Part shown: positions 8,574 through 20,164 of the stretch, piece after piece | Position numbering within the stretch: the first letter of the stretch is position 1 | Layout of the letters: every line of letters begins with the position of its first letter | Assembly: GCF_002351485.1 (NCBI RefSeq) | Contig: NZ_NWMW01000002.1 | Span: forward strand, 1 to 64,000 | Source: Sphingomonas spermidinifaciens | GTDB lineage: Bacteria; Pseudomonadota; Alphaproteobacteria; Sphingomonadales; Sphingomonadaceae | Reading direction: 5' to 3' | DNA: 64,000 nt | Notes under the pieces: model-generated | What the model saw: the letters and a program-made list of their open reading frames with translations, nothing else | Database searches by the model: none | What the model was told of the DNA's origin: nothing | Made by a program: the position numbers and the translations under genes

Positions 8574-9701
8574 ATGAAGGCGACGATCGAACGCGCGACC
8601 CTGCTCCGGGCGCTGAGTCACGTCCAGTCTGTGGTCGAGCGGCGGAACACCATTCCCATCCTCTCGAACGTGCTGATCGACGCGCAGGCCCAGGGCACGA
8701 TCCACCTGATGGCGACCGACCTCGACCTACAGATCGACGAGACGATCGCCGCAGCGGTGGATCAGGCGGGCGCGACCACCGTGTCGGCACACACGCTGTT
8801 CGACATCGCTCGCAAGCTGCCCGAAGGCGCGCAGGTCGAGCTGGCGGCGGCCGAGGGGCGGTTGACCGTCGTTGCCGGGCGCGCGCGCTTCCAGCTGGCG
8901 ACGTTGCCGCGCGACGACTTTCCCGTAATTGCCGAGGGCGAGTTGCCGACGCAGTTCGAGCTGCCGGCCGAGACGCTCAAGGCGATCATCGACAAGACGC
9001 GCTTCGCGATCTCGACCGAAGAGACGCGCTATTATCTCAACGGCATCTTCCTCCACGTCGCCGACGATGGCGGTCCGGCGGGCGGACAGGCCGTGCTCAA
9101 GGCTGCCGCGACCGACGGCCACCGCCTCGCCCGTGTCACCGTCGCGCGGCCCGAGGGGGCCGAGGCCATGCCCGACGTCATCGTGCCGCGCAAATGCGTG
9201 GGCGAACTTCGCAAGCTTCTTGACGAGGTCGACGGGTCGGTGGGCGTGTCGCTCAGCCCCTCGAAGATCCGCTTCGATCTGGGGCAGGCGATCCTGACGT
9301 CGAAGCTGATCGACGGCACCTTCCCCGATTATTCGCGCGTCATCCCGACCGCCAACGACAAGCTGCTCAAGCTTGATCCCAAGAGCTTCATGGAGGGTGT
9401 CGACCGCGTCTCGACGATTGCCACCGAAAAGACGCGCGCGGTCAAGATGGCGGTCGATCGCGACAAGATCACGCTGTCGGTGACGAGCCCCGAGAACGGT
9501 GCCGCGGCCGAGGAAGTCCCTGGCGACTATGCCGCGATGCCGCTGGAGATCGGGTTCAACAGCCGCTACCTGCTCGATATCCTTCACCAGATCGAGGGGG
9601 ACAGCGTCGAGGTCCACCTCGCCGACGCTGCAGCGCCAACGCTGATTCGCGAGAACGACAAGAGCCCGGCGCTATACGTCCTTATGCCCATGCGAGTTTG
9701 A
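8574..9701 (+). CDS. dnaN: DNA polymerase III beta subunit (sliding clamp)
   Basis: The 375-residue clamp begins MKATIERATLLRALSHVQ and contains the conserved RNTIPILSNV, YLNGIF, TDGHRLA and GTFPDY motifs and the C-terminal LMPMRV. It tethers replicative polymerase to DNA. The ATG at 8574 follows GGGGGA at 8562-8567. Unlike in many bacteria it is not next to dnaA or recF in this window; it stands as a single gene behind a terminator. Confidence 0.98.
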   Translation: MKATIERATLLRALSHVQSVVERRNTIPILSNVLIDAQAQGTIHLMATDLDLQIDETIAAAVDQAGATTVSAHTLFDIARKLPEGAQVELAAAEGRLTVVAGRARFQLATLPRDDFPVIAEGELPTQFELPAETLKAIIDKTRFAISTEETRYYLNGIFLHVADDGGPAGGQAVLKAAATDGHRLARVTVARPEGAEAMPDVIVPRKCVGELRKLLDEVDGSVGVSLSPSKIRFDLGQAILTSKLIDGTFPDYSRVIPTANDKLLKLDPKSFMEGVDRVSTIATEKTRAVKMAVDRDKITLSVTSPENGAAAEEVPGDYAAMPLEIGFNSRYLLDILHQIEGDSVEVHLADAAAPTLIRENDKSPALYVLMPMRV

Positions 9702-9797
9702 GATCGGTCGTGCTGCGCTGCAACTTGCACTAATATCACGCGAATTTTGACGAGTTTGGTACCTAACCGGCCTTTACGCACGCTTCAGATGCGGTAA

Positions 9798-9814
9798 CTT
9801 GTTTTACAAACAAG
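9798..9814. promoter_or_regulatory. Perfect palindrome upstream of small membrane protein
   Basis: CTTGTTTTACAAACAAG is a 7-bp perfect inverted repeat with a 3-base centre, ending 18 bases before the start codon of the next gene. It has the size and symmetry of a dimeric repressor site (TetR or similar). No regulator gene adjoins it. Confidence 0.5.
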
Positions 9815-9832
9815 ACAGGCTGGAGAGGCGAG

Positions 9833-9976
9833 ATGATGGGTACGCCACCCATGGACAATCTGATGTCCACCGAAGGACGGGCGATGACAGGCGGCCTGTC
9901 GAATCTGACGATCTATATTCTCTCTGCAGCGATCATCGTGCTCTTCTGGGCAATCGTGGCGCTGCTGCTGGTCTGA
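9833..9976 (+). CDS. 47-residue single-span membrane protein
   Basis: The frame starts ATGATGGGT behind GGAGAGG and ends TGA at 9974-9976. It encodes a polar, methionine-rich N-terminus and one hydrophobic helix from about residue 24 to 47 (LTIYILSAAIIVLFWAIVAL), with the stop directly after the helix. A proper ribosome binding site, the clean helix and the palindrome upstream support a real gene. It lies 28 bases before the Coq4-family gene. Its function is unknown. Confidence 0.65.
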   Translation: MMGTPPMDNLMSTEGRAMTGGLSNLTIYILSAAIIVLFWAIVALLLV

Positions 9977-10003
9977 GGCTTGTACCGCTTCCGCGCCTGA
10001 TAT

Positions 10004-10021
10004 ATTGACAACAGTGTCAAT
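10004..10021. promoter_or_regulatory. Perfect palindrome at the start of the Coq4-family gene
   Basis: ATTGACAACAGTGTCAAT is a 7-bp inverted repeat with a 4-base centre. It includes TTGACA, which could serve as a -35 element, and the only upstream start codon of the Coq4-family frame. It looks like an operator for a dimeric repressor, and differs in sequence from the palindrome at 9798. Confidence 0.5.
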
Positions 10022-10823
10022 AAGGAGTGCGCCGGTCGCCACGCAGCCCGACATAGCCGGCCACGTGCCGGAGCCGTTGACGGCAGGATTCAACCCGGGC
10101 CGCCCGCTGCACCGCGACTGGCGGGCCGCGTGGATTGCCGTACGTAATTTGCTGCGCGATCCCGAAGATACCGAACAGGTGTTTCGGATCATGCGCGCCC
10201 TCAACGCTGATACCAGCCACCGAAACTACACCCGCCTCCTTCGCTCCGCAGAGGGCGGACGGATTGCGTTTCGTCATGTCGAACTGGCTGATCGCCTTGG
10301 CGATCGTGGCTGGATCGACGCGTTTCCGGCGGGATCCGTCGGCGCCGCCTATCGCGCTTTCCTCGATCGCACGGGCTTCTCGGCACAGGGGCTGGCCGAT
10401 ATCAGCTATGCCGAGAACGCCGAGTTTCGTGATAGCGAGCATCCCTATGCCTGGTTCGGGCGGCGGGAGCGCGACGTTCACGACATCTGGCACGTGCTGA
10501 CGGGCTACACCGCCGAGGAACCGTTGGGCGAGGCCTGCCTCGTCGCGTTCAGCTACGCGCAGACCGGCGGGCTGGGCTGGGGCGCGATCGGTGCGATGGC
10601 GGCGCTCAAGAGTCTCAAGATCACCCGCGACACGCGCTTCGCCCGCGCGGTGTGGGAAGGATACCGAAACGGCCGGCGCGCCGCCTGGCTGCATGGCGAG
10701 GATTACGAGGCGCTGCTGGCTGAGCCGCTCGACGCCGCGCGGCGTCGGCTCGGAATCGTCGAGCCGGTGGCGTATCAGCGCGCGCAGGCGTGGCTGCGGG
10801 GCAGGGGCTTGAGCGGCATCTGA
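10005..10823 (+). CDS. Coq4-family ubiquinone biosynthesis protein
   Basis: The 272-residue protein has the Coq4 zinc-binding motif in RDVHDIWHVLTGY (HDxxHxxxG) followed by EEPLGE, and the helical flanks expected of the family. Eukaryotic Coq4 organises the CoQ biosynthetic complex and acts in C1 modification of the ring; bacterial members are less studied. The start is uncertain: the frame opens with TTG at 10005 inside a palindrome, with GTG at 10014 and 10065 as alternatives. A good AAGGAG at 10022-10027 has no normal start codon at the right distance in this frame. Confidence 0.82.
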   Translation: MTTVSIRSAPVATQPDIAGHVPEPLTAGFNPGRPLHRDWRAAWIAVRNLLRDPEDTEQVFRIMRALNADTSHRNYTRLLRSAEGGRIAFRHVELADRLGDRGWIDAFPAGSVGAAYRAFLDRTGFSAQGLADISYAENAEFRDSEHPYAWFGRRERDVHDIWHVLTGYTAEEPLGEACLVAFSYAQTGGLGWGAIGAMAALKSLKITRDTRFARAVWEGYRNGRRAAWLHGEDYEALLAEPLDAARRRLGIVEPVAYQRAQAWLRGRGLSGI

Positions 10824-10940
10824 CGTTGACAGCAGAGAAGAAGCGGCGCCCCGACCAATCCGCCTTGACGACAGTTGAAGGGGATTAACCCCCGCGATCG
10901 TCATGCCCGACTTGATCCGGATTGCCGATTCGGCCTTCTT

Positions 10941-11120
10941 CTACTTAGCCTCTGCGAACCGCACCGCCGCCTCCACGAGTAGCACCGGCACGCCGTCGCG
11001 GATCGGATATGCCAAGCCGGCCGCGTCCGACACCAGCCGGTCGCCCTCCTGCCGCAGCGGCGTGCGCGTCGCCGGGCAGACCAGCCGTTCGAGGAGCCAC
11101 GGGTCGAGCGGCGCCGTCAT
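10941..11120 (-). CDS. Trm112/UPF0434-family protein
   Basis: This 59-residue protein reads [20 protein letters not shown] at its start and contains [19 protein letters not shown], the family signature. Members are small zinc-ribbon-like or degenerate zinc-ribbon proteins; eukaryotic Trm112 activates several methyltransferases, while the bacterial partner is largely unknown. Only one Cys remains here, so zinc binding is unlikely. Its ATG overlaps the stop of the LON-domain gene by four bases, the last gene of a three-gene operon. Confidence 0.9.
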   Translation of the reverse strand: MTAPLDPWLLERLVCPATRTPLRQEGDRLVSDAAGLAYPIRDGVPVLLVEAAVRFAEAK

Positions 11121-11725
11121 TGCAGCGTCGCGTCGTCCTGACCATGACGGCCAAAAAACTGGATCAACTGCACGAGCAACTCGGCCCGGTCGTCGAGCGT
11201 CGCCGATTCGAGCAGCGCCTGCTTCGACGCGACGTCGAACGGCGCGATCTGGGCAATGCCGTTAACAAGGCTCTCGTCGTCGAGCCTCGTCACAGCTTCC
11301 CAATCGACGGCATAGCCATGCACCTCGGCGAAGCGGCGCGATTCCATCTCAATCGACGCGCGCATGCCGAGGCTGAGCGTCTCGGCCTCGGCACGAGGCA
11401 GCAGCTCGGCCTCGACCTGCCGGAACAGCGTCGCCACGTCGAGTTCGCGGACGATGCGGAACAGCGCCTGCCCTTCGAGCACGATATCGAAGCGGCCGTC
11501 GTCATGCGCCTCGACATCGACGATCCGGCCGACACAGCCGGTCTCGAAGAGCGGCGGCGGCTCGCCGGGCCCGCGCGGCTGAACCATGCCGATCCGTCGA
11601 TCTCGCGCGAGCGCGTCGCTCACCATGGCGCGATATCGCGGCTCGAAGATGTGGAGCGGCAGGTGCATCCCGGGAAACAGGATCGCGCCCCCGAGAGGAA
11701 AGACCGAGAGGCGCGTGGCGCTCAT
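11117..11725 (-). CDS. LON substrate-binding domain protein
   Basis: The 202-residue protein begins [32 protein letters not shown], the standard opening of the Lon N-terminal (PUA-like) domain, without ATPase or protease parts. Such stand-alone proteins are common in alphaproteobacteria, where they follow a thioredoxin-TPR gene as here. I took the ATG at 11725, which overlaps the stop of the upstream gene (ATGA). The substrate is unknown; a protein quality-control role is inferred from the neighbour. Confidence 0.9.
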   Translation of the reverse strand: MSATRLSVFPLGGAILFPGMHLPLHIFEPRYRAMVSDALARDRRIGMVQPRGPGEPPPLFETGCVGRIVDVEAHDDGRFDIVLEGQALFRIVRELDVATLFRQVEAELLPRAEAETLSLGMRASIEMESRRFAEVHGYAVDWEAVTRLDDESLVNGIAQIAPFDVASKQALLESATLDDRAELLVQLIQFFGRHGQDDATLQ

Positions 11726-12672
11726 CCGAACAGGATCGCCGACAGGCGGCGGCGCTGCTGCGACACCCACGGGTCCTCGAGCCCGACGACCTCGAATAGT
11801 TTCAACAGCCGCTGGCGCGCCGCCCCTTCGTTCCAGTCACGATCGGCCTGGATCATCCTGAGGAGCAGATCCGCAGCGGCGTCGCGCTCGCCCGCCGCCA
11901 TCAGTCCACCCGCGAGTTCGTAGGCGAGCGCAGGATCGTCGGGATTGGCCGCGACCTGTGCCTTCAGCCCGGCCAGGTCGTCGACCGGCGCCGCCTCGCG
12001 CGCGAGCGCCAGCGCGGCGTTGGCGCGGGCGACCTCCGGCGATTTCGCCGCCTCGTCGGGCAGCGCGGCGAGTGCGCCCTCGGCCTCGTCCAATCGGCCA
12101 AGTGCGATCAACGCGCGTGCACGGCCACCCGCGACCGCGGCATGCTCGGGCGCCATCTCGGCAAGCTGGTCGTAGATCGACAGCGCGCGTGCCGAGTCGC
12201 CCTCGCCCAGCACACCCTCGGCCATTTCGATCAGCGGTTCGAGTTCGGCCTCGGCCTGCTGGTCAGCGCCGGCGATCGGCAACTGGCGGAGGATCTGGTC
12301 GAGATTCGCCTTGAGTGCCGATTCGGTCCGCGCCTGCCCCAGATCGGCGACGAGCTGGCCCTGAAACATGGTATAGACGGTCGGAACCGAGCGCACCTGG
12401 AACTGCGCAGCGATGAACTGGCTCTTGTCGACGTCGATCTTGGCGAGGCGCACGCCCTTGGGCGCATATTCGCCCGCCACCTTTTCGATCACCGGGCCGA
12501 GCGCTTTGCACGGGCCGCACCACTCCGCGGTGAAATAGACGATCACCAGCTCGGTCATCGACGGTTCGACGATGTCGCGGCGGAACGCCTCGACGGCTTC
12601 CTTGTCGGCGGCGGAAAGACCCAGCGTGGCCAAGGCGGCACCCCTTGATGGTGAAACGGACAATGCCCCCAT
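11722..12672 (-). CDS. Thioredoxin-TPR co-chaperone, YbbN/CnoX-like
   Basis: The 316-residue protein joins a thioredoxin fold (residues about 20-130, active site WCGPC) to a C-terminal TPR region with repeats such as LIALGRLDEAEGAL and YELAGGLMAAGERDAA. This is the YbbN/CnoX architecture; E. coli CnoX has a non-redox SxxC site, whereas this protein keeps both cysteines and may be redox active. The ATG at 12672 gives MGALSVSPSRG; a longer frame to 12768 is possible but starts in the tRNA-side spacer. Confidence 0.9.
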   Translation of the reverse strand: MGALSVSPSRGAALATLGLSAADKEAVEAFRRDIVEPSMTELVIVYFTAEWCGPCKALGPVIEKVAGEYAPKGVRLAKIDVDKSQFIAAQFQVRSVPTVYTMFQGQLVADLGQARTESALKANLDQILRQLPIAGADQQAEAELEPLIEMAEGVLGEGDSARALSIYDQLAEMAPEHAAVAGGRARALIALGRLDEAEGALAALPDEAAKSPEVARANAALALAREAAPVDDLAGLKAQVAANPDDPALAYELAGGLMAAGERDAAADLLLRMIQADRDWNEGAARQRLLKLFEVVGLEDPWVSQQRRRLSAILFG

Positions 12673-12793
12673 GTGGGCCTTTCGCCGCGACAGGCCAACC
12701 CCTGCCTTGGTCACGAAAAAGGGGTTGCGGACCCTTGGGGCCGATGCTAGTGGCCGCCGCCTCGACACGGGGTTCCCGGTCGATGACGCCAGA

Positions 12794-12868
12794 GCGGGCG
12801 TAGCTCAGGGGTAGAGCACAACCTTGCCAAGGTTGGGGTCGAGGGTTCGAATCCCTTCGCCCGCTCCA
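12794..12868 (+). tRNA. tRNA-Gly (GCC)
   Basis: A 75-base cloverleaf with acceptor GCGGGCG/CGCCCGC, anticodon loop TTGCCAA (anticodon GCC), T arm GAGGG/CCCTT around TTCGAAT and an encoded CCA. It reads GGC and GGT glycine codons. It stands alone in the gap upstream of the divergent ybbN-like operon. Confidence 0.97.
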
Positions 12869-12944
12869 GTTCGGTGCTGCTGATTAGCAGCGCTAATCTG
12901 CAAATTAGCAGCGGACCGGCCGGTGGTGGCAGAGCAACCGACCG

Positions 12945-13021
12945 ACGCCGCGGTCTCGCCGCGGCGTGCTCACGCTTCTTTCTGTCATTTCTTCCCCTCT
13001 TCAGCGCATTAAGAAGAGGGG
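12945..13021. repeat. Two hairpins after tRNA-Gly
   Basis: ACGCCGCGG/CCGCGGCGT (12945-12967, 5-base loop) is followed by CCCCTCTTC/GAAGAGGGG (12994-13021, 10-base loop). The first could end tRNA-Gly transcription, as it is followed by a pyrimidine-rich stretch. Directly after the second comes CCGACAAGCTCAGGGCAAAC, which matches a short palindrome-linked sequence I know as widespread between sphingomonad genes. Confidence 0.6.
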
Positions 13022-13064
13022 CAGCCCGCCGACAAGCTCAGGGCAAACGGGGTTGAAGGGGACT

Positions 13065-13481
13065 CTAACCCAACCTCTCCACCGTCGCCGCATCCGGCCC
13101 GCCGAAGAACGCCGCCAGCGCCGCCGCGACCCGCGCGCCGCCGCCCGCGGCCGCGAACAGCGTCAGCGAAGAGCGAAGCTTCATCGCGTCGATTCCGCCC
13201 ATGATCGCCTCGGCCGATCGGTCGCGGTGCGCCAGCAGCGCCCCGACGCATTCGACATAGCGCGCGCCGAGCACTGGATGCGCGAGATATGCGCGCGCTT
13301 CATCAAGCGATGCGATCGCATAGGCGCGCGCCATTGCGCTGCGCCCCAGCCCCTCGATCTGCGGGAAGATGAACCACATCCAGTGGCTCTGCTTCTCGCC
13401 CGCGAGAAGCTCGGTCAGCGCGATCGGGTAGACGCCCTCCTGCGCGGCGACGAAGCGTTCGAGATCAAAGGCTTGAGCCAT
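13065..13481 (-). CDS. DUF1810 family protein
   Basis: The 138-residue protein starts MAQAFDLERFVAAQEGVY and has the family core SHWMWFIFPQIEGLGRSAMA, AYLAHPVLGARY and DAMKLRSSLTLF. DUF1810 proteins are soluble and helical, sometimes called calpastatin-like, with no proven role. The start at 13481 (MAQAF) fits the family better than an ATG at 13523. It is divergent from the large amidohydrolase gene. Confidence 0.88.
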   Translation of the reverse strand: MAQAFDLERFVAAQEGVYPIALTELLAGEKQSHWMWFIFPQIEGLGRSAMARAYAIASLDEARAYLAHPVLGARYVECVGALLAHRDRSAEAIMGGIDAMKLRSSLTLFAAAGGGARVAAALAAFFGGPDAATVERLG

Positions 13482-13549
13482 GGCATTGCCCTTCCGACAG
13501 GCGGTGGTTACGCACGGCACCAAATAACGATCCAGTCGGGGAGCCCTTC

Positions 13550-16876
<3,327 letters not shown>

Positions 16877-16884
16877 CCGGGCGG

Positions 16885-16909
16885 CGCCCGTCCCGCGGCG
16901 GGACGGGCG
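16885..16909 (+). terminator. Strong hairpin after the amidohydrolase
   Basis: CGCCCGTCCCG (16885-16895) pairs perfectly with CGGGACGGGCG (16899-16909) across a 3-base loop, 9 bases after the stop codon. No T tract follows, so it may act as a transcript end protector as much as a terminator. Confidence 0.65.
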
Positions 16910-16960
16910 TAAACCGCAATACGGCTTGAGCCAAATCGTAAACGGCGCGTTAACGGGTGC

Positions 16961-17125
16961 ATGCAGACTCGTGCCGCACCGCCCAGCCACCCGCTCCGCC
17001 GCCAGCTCAAGCTGACGCGCGCCGACCGCGCCGCCAACGCCCGGCGCGCCGAGGACAGCGACGTGAAGCTCTTTGCGCTGAGCTTCACCGCTTTCTTCGT
17101 CTGCTTCTACACCTTCCTGCTGTAG
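16961..17125 (+). CDS. 54-residue tail-anchored membrane protein
   Basis: The frame begins MQTRAAPPSHPLRRQ, has a charged helical middle (LTRADRAANARRAEDSDVK) and ends in one hydrophobic helix, LFALSFTAFFVCFYTFLL, followed at once by TAG. The amphipathic-plus-anchor layout and clean coding character suggest a real small protein, although the ribosome binding site is weak. Its function is unknown. It sits between the amidohydrolase and a convergent exporter gene. Confidence 0.6.
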   Translation: MQTRAAPPSHPLRRQLKLTRADRAANARRAEDSDVKLFALSFTAFFVCFYTFLL

Positions 17126-17252
17126 GGCGGGACCGGAGCCGTCGCCCAAGCGAAGGCTGGGGCGGCGTGCGGCGCCTGCGGTGCGCTGCTCCGGGCAATC
17201 CGGCTTTCGCTGGCATGATGATCGTCGCAGCGAAGTCCGCCTGATCTCGGCG

Positions 17253-18542
17253 TCAATCGCACGCCAGATGAAGCCGGCGGGCGATCCACGCCGAGATCAG
17301 GCACATGCCCGCCACCACCAGCAGCATGTCGGCCGGTCCCACGCCGAGCGCGGTGAGGGCGATGACCGCGGCGGCGCCGACCACCATCGCGCCGGCGTTG
17401 ACGACATTGTTCGCCGCGACCGTCCGCGCGGTCTGGTCCTTGGTCACCGTCGTCGTCAGGAAGGCATAGAGCGGCACGACGAACATGCCGCCGGTGGTCG
17501 CGATGCCCATCAGCGTGCCGAGCACGATCAGCGACTGCGGATGGCTGACGAAGTGCCAGACATTGTAGAGGCTGCCCGGCGGCGCCGGGATCCACAGCCG
17601 CGATTCGATCGAGAAGGCGACGACGAACAGCGCCATGCCGATCACCGAGATCGGCGAGTACTTCGCCGAAATCTCCGACTTCAACATCGAGTTGATGATG
17701 ACCGATCCGACCGCCACGCCGATCGAGAAGATCGCGATCATCAGACTCGCGACGCGCTCGTCGGCAGTCAGGACGTTCTTGGCGAGCGGGGGGAAGACGA
17801 CGATCAGGACAGCGCCGATGGTCCAGAAGAAGCTGATCGCGCAGATGGCGAGGAACAGCCGGCGGATGTGCATCGTCTGGCGGATCAGCCGCCACGAGGC
17901 GGTAAGGGGATTCCAGTTGAGCTTGAGCATCGGCCCGACGCGCGGCGCCGATGGCACCTGTCGCCCTGCGGCGAGCCCGACCAGCGCGACGACGATCACC
18001 AGCGCCGCCGCCGCCTCCACGCCGATCCAGCCCGCCGTCACCGTGCCGAGCAGGATCGAGAGATACGTCCCCGCCTCGACCAGGCCGGTGCCGCCCAGCA
18101 CCTGATCCTCGTCGAGATGCTGCGGCAGGATCGCGTACTTGATCGGCCCGAAAAAGGTCGAGTGGATGCCGAGCATCAGCACCGCGCCCAGCATCATCAC
18201 GATGCCCGGCGTCGCATAACCGTGCTTGGCGATGATGAGGCCGGTCGCGCCGAACATCATGATCCCGACCTCGGCCAGCTTGACCAGCCGGATGATGCCC
18301 GCCTTGTCATAGCTGTCGGCAAGCTGTCCCGACAAAGCCGAGAGGAAGAAGAACGGGAGGAGCGACAGGCCCGTCGCCAGCGCGTTGAAGTTCGATTCGA
18401 CCGCCGGATCGTTGAAGATCTGGTACGTCGCGAACAGCACCATCGCGGTCTTGAACAGATTGTCGTTGAAGGCGCCCAGGAACTGCGTGACGAACAGGGG
18501 CAGGAAACGGCGCTCCTTGAGCAATCCGAGCGCGTTGATCAT
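17253..18542 (-). CDS. MFS transporter, LplT-like (lysophospholipid flippase family)
   Basis: About 429 residues with twelve predicted membrane segments. The opening FLPLFVTQFLGAFNDNLFKTAMV and the loop FFGPIKYAILPQHL match LplT, which flips lysophospholipids inward for reacylation. In other genomes it is often fused or linked to an acyltransferase; here it stands next to pgsA, a phospholipid gene, on the opposite strand. The start is uncertain: ATG at 18542 gives MINALGLLKERRF, while an ATG at 18620 would add 26 residues. Confidence 0.8.
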   Translation of the reverse strand: MINALGLLKERRFLPLFVTQFLGAFNDNLFKTAMVLFATYQIFNDPAVESNFNALATGLSLLPFFFLSALSGQLADSYDKAGIIRLVKLAEVGIMMFGATGLIIAKHGYATPGIVMMLGAVLMLGIHSTFFGPIKYAILPQHLDEDQVLGGTGLVEAGTYLSILLGTVTAGWIGVEAAAALVIVVALVGLAAGRQVPSAPRVGPMLKLNWNPLTASWRLIRQTMHIRRLFLAICAISFFWTIGAVLIVVFPPLAKNVLTADERVASLMIAIFSIGVAVGSVIINSMLKSEISAKYSPISVIGMALFVVAFSIESRLWIPAPPGSLYNVWHFVSHPQSLIVLGTLMGIATTGGMFVVPLYAFLTTTVTKDQTARTVAANNVVNAGAMVVGAAAVIALTALGVGPADMLLVVAGMCLISAWIARRLHLACD

Positions 18543-18661
18543 GCGGGGGGCTACCGGCCTTGTTGGGAGACGCGAAACGATCGAGGCCGGAGGTGTAGCC
18601 GCAAGGACAGGGGCGCTCAACCCGCTCGCACGGGCGCATGCGCGGTGTTAGGGGAAGGGCG

Positions 18662-19216
18662 ATGCTGACACTGCCCAACATCCTCACCCTGTCGCGGATC
18701 TTCGCGGTGCCGCTCCTCGTCGGCCTGCTCTGGTGGCCGCAATGGGCGGCGGGGTATGCCATCGCTTTCGTCCTCTACTGCGTGGTCGGGTTCACCGATT
18801 ATCTCGACGGCTATCTGGCGCGGTCGCAGGGGACGGTGTCGAAGCTCGGCATCTTCCTCGACCCCATCGCCGACAAGATCATGGTCGCGGCGGTGATCCT
18901 GATGCTCGCCTCGACGCGCGACATCGGCGGGGTGCATCTGATCGCGGGGCTGATCATCCTCCTGCGCGAGATTATGGTGTCGGGACTGCGCGAATTCCTG
19001 GGCGGGCTGCGCGTGTCGGTGCCGGTGTCGCGCCTCGCCAAGTGGAAGACCGCGCTTCAACTCGTCGCGCTGGGGGCGCTGATCCTCGCGGGCGCGGTGC
19101 CCGACTGGGGCTTCGTCCGCGTCGTCGGGCTTGCCAGCCTGTGGAGCGCGGCGGTGCTGACGCTGGTGACGGGCTGGGATTACCTGCGCGTCGGCCTTCG
19201 TCACATGGACAGCTGA
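18662..19216 (+). CDS. pgsA: Phosphatidylglycerophosphate synthase
   Basis: It joins CDP-diacylglycerol and glycerol 3-phosphate, the committed step to phosphatidylglycerol. The 184-residue membrane protein starts MLTLPNILTLSRI and has the CDP-alcohol phosphotransferase motif DYLDGYLARSQ followed by GIFLDPIADK. GGGGAAGGG precedes the ATG at 18662. The last base of its stop is the first base of moaD, so the phospholipid gene leads a molybdopterin pair. Confidence 0.95.
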   Translation: MLTLPNILTLSRIFAVPLLVGLLWWPQWAAGYAIAFVLYCVVGFTDYLDGYLARSQGTVSKLGIFLDPIADKIMVAAVILMLASTRDIGGVHLIAGLIILLREIMVSGLREFLGGLRVSVPVSRLAKWKTALQLVALGALILAGAVPDWGFVRVVGLASLWSAAVLTLVTGWDYLRVGLRHMDS

Positions 19217-19473
19217 TGGCGATCGAGATGCTCTATTTCGCCTGGGTGCGCGAGGTCGTGGGTACGGGCAGCGAGCGGATCGATCCGCCCGCCGGCATCG
19301 AGACGCTCGGTGCGTTGATCGACTGGCTAGCGGATCGGAGCGCGGCGCATGCGAACGCTTTTGCCGATCGCGAGCGGCTGCGTGCGGCGATCGACCAGTC
19401 GTTCGCGTCGCCCGACGCGCCGATCGCGGGGGCGAGGGAGATCGCGATCTTCCCGCCGGTGACGGGCGGATGA
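19216..19473 (+). CDS. moaD: Molybdopterin synthase small subunit
   Basis: This 85-residue ubiquitin-like sulfur carrier ends in the required Gly-Gly (FPPVTGG), which is thiocarboxylated by MoeB and donates sulfur to precursor Z. The start overlaps pgsA by one base and the stop overlaps moaE by four. Confidence 0.95.
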   Translation: MAIEMLYFAWVREVVGTGSERIDPPAGIETLGALIDWLADRSAAHANAFADRERLRAAIDQSFASPDAPIAGAREIAIFPPVTGG

Positions 19474-19907
19474 TCCGCGTCCTCGTTGCGGCCGAGCCGA
19501 TCGACGTCGCCGCCGAGCTGGCCAGCGTCGAGGTCGACGGGGCGGGCGGGATCGCGAGCTTCATCGGCCGCGTGCGTGCCGACGATGGGGTAAGCACGCT
19601 CGAGCTCGAACATTATCCCGGTATGACCGAGGCGGCGTTGCGGAGGGTAGCCGAGGGCGCGCGCGATCGCTGGGGGCTGGCGGCGGTGACGATCGTCCAC
19701 CGGGTCGGTGCGATACTGCCCGGCGAGCGCATCGTGTTCGTCGCGACGGCCGCCGTGCATCGCCGCGCGGCGCTCGACGCCTGCGCCTACTGCATCGACC
19801 GGCTCAAGACCGACGCCCCCTTCTGGAAACGCGAGGTGACGCCCGAGGGTGCGCGCTGGGTCGAGGCGCGGGCGGGGGATGCCGCGCGGGCGGCGGATTG
19901 GGGATAG
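19470..19907 (+). CDS. moaE: Molybdopterin synthase catalytic subunit
   Basis: MoaE converts precursor Z to molybdopterin with MoaD. The 145-residue protein has IASFIGRVRADD, the LELEHYPGMTE motif, HRVGAILPGE and the lysine-bearing FWKREVTPEGARWVEA. The other cofactor genes (moaA, moaC, moeA) are not in the window. Confidence 0.95.
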   Translation: MIRVLVAAEPIDVAAELASVEVDGAGGIASFIGRVRADDGVSTLELEHYPGMTEAALRRVAEGARDRWGLAAVTIVHRVGAILPGERIVFVATAAVHRRAALDACAYCIDRLKTDAPFWKREVTPEGARWVEARAGDAARAADWG

Positions 19908-20110
19908 ATCGGCCTTCCGCCGTGCCGATCTGACCTCCGATAATTCCGAGCAGCCGGTGTATCGAAGTCGCGTTTCGAGGGACGGTCGCGCGCGATATCT
20001 CGAGAGGAGTCCGTTCGACTACCTGCCAAGGCAGGCGCTCAGGACAGGCTTGCGCCTCGCGACGCGACCCGGTTTCTGCTCGGCTCAACGGAGGGCGTCG
20101 CCCCAGACAT

Positions 20111-20142
20111 CAAAAGGGCGCCGCATTTCTGCGACGCCCTTT
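20111..20142 (-). terminator. Terminator of the fasciclin gene
   Basis: Read on the minus strand, AAAGGGCG pairs with CGCCCTTT and the stem continues through TCGCA/TGCGG around a GAAA tetraloop, ending in a short T run (CCCTTTTG). It lies 22 bases past the stop of the fasciclin gene. On the plus strand it faces moaE and may serve it too. Confidence 0.85.
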
Positions 20143-20164
20143 GTTCAGGCCAGAACCCGGAAGC

